From positions 110,882,605 through 110,946,604 of the forward strand of contig NC_092521.1 of assembly GCF_037038585.1 (NCBI RefSeq): a DNA stretch of 64,000 nucleotides. Direction: 5' to 3'. Positions 11,401-64,000 of the stretch are shown in pieces (within the stretch, counting starts at the first letter, position 1; each line of letters begins with the position of its first letter). The notes under the pieces were generated by a model. That model was given only the letters and a program-made list of their open reading frames with translations. It did not search any database and was not told the origin of the DNA. A program made the position numbers and the translations under genes. The stretch is from Patagioenas fasciata (lineage: Eukaryota > Chordata > Aves > Columbiformes > Columbidae).

Positions 11401-14400
11401 AAAGTGATTTTATTGACATTCCTCTATAGTGTTATGGTTGAATAGAAAGCACAGCCTGAGTATCATGTGACATTTTTCTGTCAATATAAGCAAAATCAGT
11501 CCAATAATGAGGACCTTTCCTGCCATTGACTTTATGTAGTCTTTAACAAAAACCATAACAGACATTTCTGTTAGATAAATCGGAAGCTGCAGGGAATTTG
11601 GCTAATGGTACAATATTTACTATACCTAGTATCTACTATCTACAGGCATCTGTTTTTCTACTGGAACAAAGGAACTACATGACTCACTAGAGAGAAAGTA
11701 ACAATCCAATCTTTTGGACCTTGTGATAACTGGAAAACCTATCCCAGACTTAGTATATTGCAGTCTTTTATTTTCTTTTTTTTTTTTTTTTTTTAATAAT
11801 GAACACTGAGGTACAGCAAGAATAATAATAAAAAAGCACCGCATTTGTTGTAGAAAGGTCTGTTGGTCTGCATTTGACTGAAAGTGTTTAATCTTGACTG
11901 GGAAGCCCTATTAAGAGTACTATGGAGACAGGACAAATAATTATTATTTTGACAGAAATTAAACAAATCTCCAGTCAAATTTGTCCTTCTGGAATTCCAT
12001 AGACTGTCACAGGATGAATAGCAAAGGATGAGTTTAACTCATCCTCTGTGCGTATTTTTGCTTATTTCTTGTTTGATTTTCATGTCCAAATTCAGTATCC
12101 TACTCTTTTCAACTAGAGGTATGTCAACTATTCGTTACAGTGAACTAGAACAACAAAACACAAACCGAACAAACATCGCCTCTCCCCACAGGCTATATCT
12201 CTCACAGACTAGACTACGAACTCAAACCTTAGCTACAAGTTCTTTGAAAAATTCACGGGCACTTGAGCAAACTGGGTGAAAAAAGTCCTCTGTGTCAGAC
12301 CTGTACAAAACTCATGATCTCTCTGTTAGATGCTCAGTGTAGTCTGGACCACTCACTTCCAGCCTTGTGATAGCCACAAATCTCCCTAGAACATAAAAGT
12401 CAAGTTCCGAACATGCACAGCCATATGATTGAAACTGAACACTCCTGTAATGTACTGCAGACTGAAGTGACAGCGTTTGTAAGGTTTATACCCAACACAA
12501 TTAACAGTAAGGTACGCTTGTTTGTATTAAATCAAATCCTGCATAGCTGATGTAGTCAGTCAGTGAGACTACTTCAAGGTGGAAGACCTACTGGTGATTT
12601 AAAATACCTATTTTTCATTCTCATATCTTCAGCTTCATGCTACTATGACAACAGGATTTCATAAACAGAAATATCACTTTCCCTCCTTCTACCATTAATA
12701 TTATCACAACTGTCACTTTGAGAAAGATACGGGCCCTCTGAAATGAAACAGACAAATTACCAGTATTCATTGCTTCTGTCAAAAACTGCAATTCACAAAA
12801 GCTGTCAGATTGCCTACTCCATTTTTCAACTGCATTTAAAAAATCTGTTGATATTGATGTCATATCGTAATCTAGCCACCAGCATGTTTAAAGGGAACTG
12901 AGGTGAAGAAGCTGAACAGATTATTTCACTGTAAATCTGCCCTGTAGAGTATCTTCTGTTCCTTCCTGTGGGAACACAATGACACCAGAAATTCTCTAAT
13001 TAACAATCAGCATTTAACATGTGAAAATGCAGACCCAGAGAGAGCAGAGATGATTAAATGAGCAAGTAACAATCGAAAGGTGAACAAGGAAGGGTATATG
13101 CCTCGCATATGCCTAACAACAACAACGTCATCAATTAATTGCATAATGGACAGGTAAAATAACAGGGCAAGGGCAATGGGTTCCTCCCTGTCTCCTGTTA
13201 GCAGCATTCACTGCCTCTCTCACTCTAACATTATAGCGCCACTTAGATGCATGTCTTGCCCTTCACTCCAGACTGGGACTGGATTCAGCCCATGCCATGA
13301 TGCAATGAATGGAGAAATGCACTGTGAAGCATCGAACTGGATGCCCGAGAGATGATGTCAGTGTTTGAAAACCTGTTGGGGTAGGGCATTTGGGAAGAGA
13401 GAGGGATAGGTCTGGAATAATAGTGCAAGAAAAGCAGATTATGGCATTTTCTTTCTCTTTGTTTTATGAAAATAGTCCACTGTCTTCCTCTATTCCTGGC
13501 TTTGGATACAAACAACTTGCAAGGTAAATCCACATGACCTTGTTACTTTGATGTCATCACAGCCACCTGAGAAAACAACCTTTAAAAAATACTAGGCTGT
13601 GCACTTGAAAGACAGATTGGACCAAGGATTTCGATGGGAAGTAGCCAGCTATGCTGCATGTTTCCCAGAGCAGGAACATACAAGGTGCTCAAGATGGCAT
13701 CTGACAAACACAGAGATGCAGAACACCTAATCTACCTTAGAGTGTGGTAAGCGCCAGAACATGTCGTGAAGAAGAATTTCAGGAGAAAGCCTTCCTTGTT
13801 TCAATCAGTGGGGTTTGATGCTGTCTCTGAAATACAAACACCTTTTATTATGCTACAAAAAATAGTTTCACTTTTCTTAATAAAATATAGTTTTAAAATA
13901 CTTTAAAAAAATTAACTATACAGTATTGTAAAGATTTTTTTTTTTACCATGTTAATGAGACAGCTCTTGATGCACTATTTTTCTTGGCCAATCCTGCACC
14001 AACTGGTTGGATAATTCTCTTTCTTGTCTTCTGTTGTTAGAAGACATCCAACATTTGACATAGTGCAGGTAACTATATAACATCACCAGGAATAAAACAG
14101 GAACCATACAGGAATTGCTGGATTTTGGGGCGTAGTTGTGAAGAGACAGAAATTATGTACATTGGAAGATTTTGTTGTTCAGTCTCTCCTGGTGTGACTC
14201 GCTCTGATGTAATTCCTGTGTATGTGACAGACTGTCTCAGACAAAAAAGTTAAGATTTCCATTTCTACTGTGCAGTGGGGAGGGTCATATGGAACAGGGG
14301 CCCAAGAGCTCATTTGTGGAAATAATAAGCATAATTTTTGGTGTCTGGTGGAACGAAAGCTGGCCTGTAGCCAAGGCCCCTGTACGCAACTGTAATATGA

Positions 14401-16040
14401 GTACTCAATACGGATAATAACGTATTACAAAAAGATCCTCAGTAAAAGCCATACGGTAAATTACTATAAAAGTGGCAGAAATGTCACAGAAATTGAACAA
14501 ATGGAGCAATTTAAATATCCCAAATGTTTTATATACCATTAACAAAAGCTACTATTTCTGCTTAGAAACATGTTTTTAGGTACGTCACCTTTCAAATACC
14601 TATTGACCAAAGGATCGAGGCAGGAGAATGATCTAAAGTTCTCAGAATGCAGTTTTTCAAGTGTGATGAGTTTCTATATAGCCACCATAAAAATATGGGG
14701 GAAAACAGGGCCAATTATTTTCTCAGGAGAGAAAACTTACAGGAATTAGATGTGTCGGACATTGAACTGATCTCCTGATTCTACAGTTTTCTGAAGTATA
14801 GCTAACACAAAACTACCAGTAACAAGCCCCCAAGGGGGTGTGGTATTTCGTGTGAGCTGCTAGACACTATGATGTTACCTTCTTACTTACCTTCACAAGT
14901 CTCTCACTTCATATTTCACGCATCCTTTAACTTATTTAGTGTCAGAAGCAAAGATAGTTCTTATTTCATTTTCCCAGTTAAGACAAACACTTTCAATCTG
15001 AGATTAGTCTTGGAAAATAAGGGCAGCAAGGATTAATAAATAGAACACAATTAGAACAGTGAGGCTGACTGTAGCAGCGCCATCAAAATCCATCCGAACA
15101 CAAGCCTACTGCTGTTTTCCTTTTGTTCCCTGGCTTCAGAGTTGGAATGCAAAGGACACCAAACTGAAGAGGGTTATGTCTGCAGTAACAAGAGCTACGT
15201 CTTTAGTGGTACCTTAGGTAACTGGAAGGCCTTTGGGCTTCAATAGGAAGTACGACAAATTCTTGACCCAAAGAGAGTTACAGTCCCCTTCATCCCTGAC
15301 AAGCATCCTCATTCACTGCAGCTTCTCATTTCATAGACTGTAAACTAAAACCTTCTGTCTACAACCACTCTTGAGGTTACGGAGATTGGCACTGAACAAG
15401 AAAAGAAAAAATGACAGAAGCGAAAACTGCCCCCAGCAACCATAGTTTAGCCCAGCCTGACAGAAAATAAATGGCTTCTGACACAGGGGGTGGGATTGTC
15501 TAGACTTCTCATTTGAAAAGGAGCATTTTAAACATCAGAAAACAAAGATCTGGTAAACAGAACCCAAAGTTATTCATAAGAGTAGAACATTCTTCTTATT
15601 TCCCCTTTTCCTCGTTGTATACAATACTAAGGTAAGGGAGCCTCATCCTTTATGCTACATAAGACATCCTTCTTGAGCATGCACAACCTTGTGCTTCTTG
15701 TGTGGTAAACATTACAACGGAGATGCCCCTCCCAATATCTCTGAAGTGCAAGTTCTCTCCAGTACTGGCAAGCAACAATCCTAACAATCACTGTTATGCT
15801 TTGCATTGCATTACAGGTTGTTTTTTTAGTTTTTGAAGGTCTTATCTGCACCATGTATCTGGGCCCGTTCCAGCTGATGCAACTGATGTGGATCATGAGT
15901 TCATACATAAAAATTTCAGTTTTGCTCATAGGTGTCTCTCAGATGGACAATACATACAGGGAAAACAACGATGGATGAAGACATATTTGACCAGCTTCTA
16001 GTGCTGGGTTCAACAGTTAAGAAGTAAGATGGGCTGTGAA
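5491..16040. other. Intergenic region between STK17A and HECW1 (may include distal HECW1 3'UTR)
   Basis: About 10.5 kb of AT-rich DNA with no convincing exon on either strand. Open frames are short, overlap each other and show no family resemblance. Simple tracts occur, such as an A-run near 7336-7348 and a T-run near 11780-11794. No clear transposon was recognised. If HECW1 has a long 3'UTR, as in mammals, part of the right-hand end belongs to its transcript. Confidence 0.6.
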
Positions 16041-16133
16041 TTTATTTAGAACATCTGGGCATATAAAAGCTTGGAATGCTTGATGAGGTTTTTTTTATTT
16101 TTTAATCAACGTAGGTGGAAGTAAACATTTATT
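16041..16133 (-). terminator. HECW1: Candidate HECW1 poly(A) signals (three AATAAA)
   Basis: On the minus strand AATAAA occurs at 16133-16128, 16099-16094 and 16046-16041, about 320-415 nt past the HECW1 stop codon. The cluster could end a short transcript form. AATAAA is common in AT-rich DNA, so these are candidates only and more distal sites may also be used. Confidence 0.4.
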
Positions 16134-16453
16134 AACATTTGGTCAAGTGTAGTGTAACTTGCATTTGTATTTTCATTGTTATTAATGGAGGTATGTAGAG
16201 ATATACAGAAACCTTGAGACAGTTGTTTTTCTATTGCATACAGACTAGCAGTCCATTGGAAATAGAGGATGAAAGCATGAAGGTTAGATCTTAGAAGGCG
16301 GCAGTTCTTCATGCACAGCTTTTGTCAATCTTGATTTTTTTTTTTGTTCATTTTGTTTTAAAAAATAAAAACATGGGAAACCAAGATCAAATGATGGTGG
16401 ACAGGAAAGGTGACATCATCAGCCAGAAAAACACCAGAAGTGCCCGAACCTCC
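16134..16453 (-). other. HECW1: HECW1 proximal 3' untranslated region
   Basis: Sequence immediately after the HECW1 stop codon, in the terminal exon and up to the first candidate poly(A) signal. It is AT-rich with no coding potential that continues the protein. On the minus strand it contains an A-rich run near 16334-16345. That it is 3'UTR follows from the stop position; its true length is unknown. Confidence 0.65.
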
Positions 16454-62499
<46,046 letters not shown>

Positions 62500-64000
62500 C
62501 TACAACATCAGAGGAAAGGGAAAGAATGATCAAAACTGACCATAAGTAGCACATCAGTCAGTAAAAATGTTTGTCATCTTTACTTCTGTGACCTTCAAAA
62601 TGGTCCACGACGCTGACTGACTGAAGGACAGAAAGCCAGCATAAAATTATAGCTTTATACTTCAGCCAAATTAAAAAAGGCAGGTAATTCTCTGCTTCCA
62701 AATGGAGGGACACCATTATACACAGCTATCACGCCTCTTTGATGCTGCAGTGAAGGCACAGAATCCAGAAGTAAATGCAAGTTAATAAAAGTATGGCAGT
62801 AATGGAGTTCCTTGGTTCAATGAAAAGAAGATCTCTGTAACATCATACAGTCTCTTGTTCTAGCATAACTGCTTTTACTTCAAGGTTTTTAAAGCAATGC
62901 TCATTTGAAAAAAGAATCTGCAACATATTCACTCAGCATTGCTGAAGAGAAATTTAATATTGGAAATAACATGAGGTAGGTGTATCTATGTAGATCACAG
63001 GACAGTGAAGGGCTATATCATTGCAAAAGGAGGTTGCCTAACGTGCATCACCAGAAACAGAAGTTGAATCGTATACATTGAAAAAAAGAACATAAACCGA
63101 AGAGCTGATAAAGAGAGTAGTAGAAGAAAATTTATCACTACTACTTAACTGAGGCAGTGAAAGAATGCCACTGTCCTAAACACAGTACCTAAGGAAGGGA
63201 ATCATGTCAGGAAGGCAGAAACATTAACAGGTAGGAAAACAGATACGAGGATATTAAAAGTCATACAATGAAGTCTGACAATCTGTCTTCAGTAAGTCAT
63301 TACTTGCTGGGTAACTCTCTGGGGACTTGTGCAAGCTGAGGGGAATCCACCTCTCTCTCATATGTGTTCCTCCAGAATATGGCCACGGTGAAGCCAACAG
63401 AGAAACACTGCTACAAAACCAGTGTGAGGACACCATGTCTCAGGACAATATGCATCAGGAATTCCAATTGTCATTCTATGAGGCTAACAGCTGCTCTTTT
63501 CTCACTGCACAAATTGTAGTACTTGGCAAACACTTCAGGAAGAAATTGCCCCTACTCCAGTATTTTAAATGCATAGCTCTGCATCCAAGCAAATGGTGCC
63601 AACCCATTTTCAGTGGTACAGCCAAATGCCATGTCTTCCAGCTGGATATAAATGAAAACCAAGAAGCTAAATGTGACTGGCAAGTTGCCTTTGGAGCACG
63701 TAAAACACAAAATGTTTATATGTAACAAGACACCAGTCAATGCACTTGATACATGTCAATGCAGAGGTTAAACAATGAATAATCTTAATGATTCTAATTA
63801 AACGTACTATAATTGAAAAGGCAAAACTTCTGTGAAGGTACATGCGGAATGTTTTGCTCCATCATGGAACTATGATTTTACTTGCACACATTTTATACTG
63901 GTATGCATCTGCTGATTACCACAGTGTCAGGGAGGTCAAGCCTGCAGTACTCAATGGGCTGATGTGCTAAACCCTAGTCCAACCCTTCTCGCCTTGAAAA
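62500..64000 (-). other. HECW1: HECW1 upstream intron (partial, runs off the right edge)
   Basis: Intron sequence 5' of exon E1. I looked for the exon carrying the end of the WW2 region and found none. No repeat recognised. The open frame at 63327-63725 on the plus strand shows no recognisable domain. Confidence 0.75.

Noticed and set aside
5491-16040. A third gene between STK17A and HECW1
   Set aside because: No set of open segments with splice signals and family resemblance was found on either strand; the sequence looks intergenic.

Overview
The window is a piece of vertebrate nuclear genome, most likely from a bird. Three things point there. The protein-coding signal is split into short exons with GT-AG introns on the minus strand. 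The younger repeats are CR1 LINEs ending in the ATTCTATGATTCTATGA-type tail typical of avian CR1. No LTR elements, L1 or Alu-like SINEs are apparent. I cannot name the species.

Two genes lie head-to-tail on the minus strand. From 62499 down to 16454 are thirteen exons that join in frame (1587 nt, 528 codons plus stop) and encode the C-terminal third of a NEDD4-family HECT E3 ubiquitin ligase of the HECW/NEDL type, including the complete HECT domain, its catalytic cysteine and the stop codon. The upstream exons (C2 domain, WW domains) lie beyond position 64000. At 4179-4007 is the first coding exon of a second gene, inside a GC-rich CpG island. Its C-terminal half matches the start of STK17A (DRAK1), a DAP-kinase-family Ser/Thr kinase; the kinase body lies off the left edge. 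HECW1 followed by STK17A in the same orientation is the known vertebrate order, which is why I call the ligase HECW1 and not its close paralogue HECW2.

Layout from left to right: partial STK17A intron 1 (1-4006); STK17A exon 1 and CpG-island promoter (about 3740-4560); a scrambled CR1 abutting the island (4579-5490); about 10.5 kb of intergenic or long-3'UTR sequence; HECW1 poly(A)-signal cluster and proximal 3'UTR (16041-16453); HECW1 exons E13 to E1 with introns from 205 bp to 16.6 kb; and intron sequence to the right edge. Introns hold three further CR1 copies, an older CR1-like tail, three MIR-like ancient SINE relics and a 78-bp palindromic mariner-like MITE.

The two genes are not an operon. 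They are separate neighbours, one ubiquitin ligase and one apoptosis-linked kinase. I saw no third protein-coding gene, RNA gene, CRISPR array or unknown multi-gene system. The observations most worth checking are the palindromic mariner-like element, a triple TTCNNNGAA cluster beside exon E2, the CR1 mosaic beside the STK17A promoter, and a CR1 sitting 78 bp from a HECT-exon splice acceptor.
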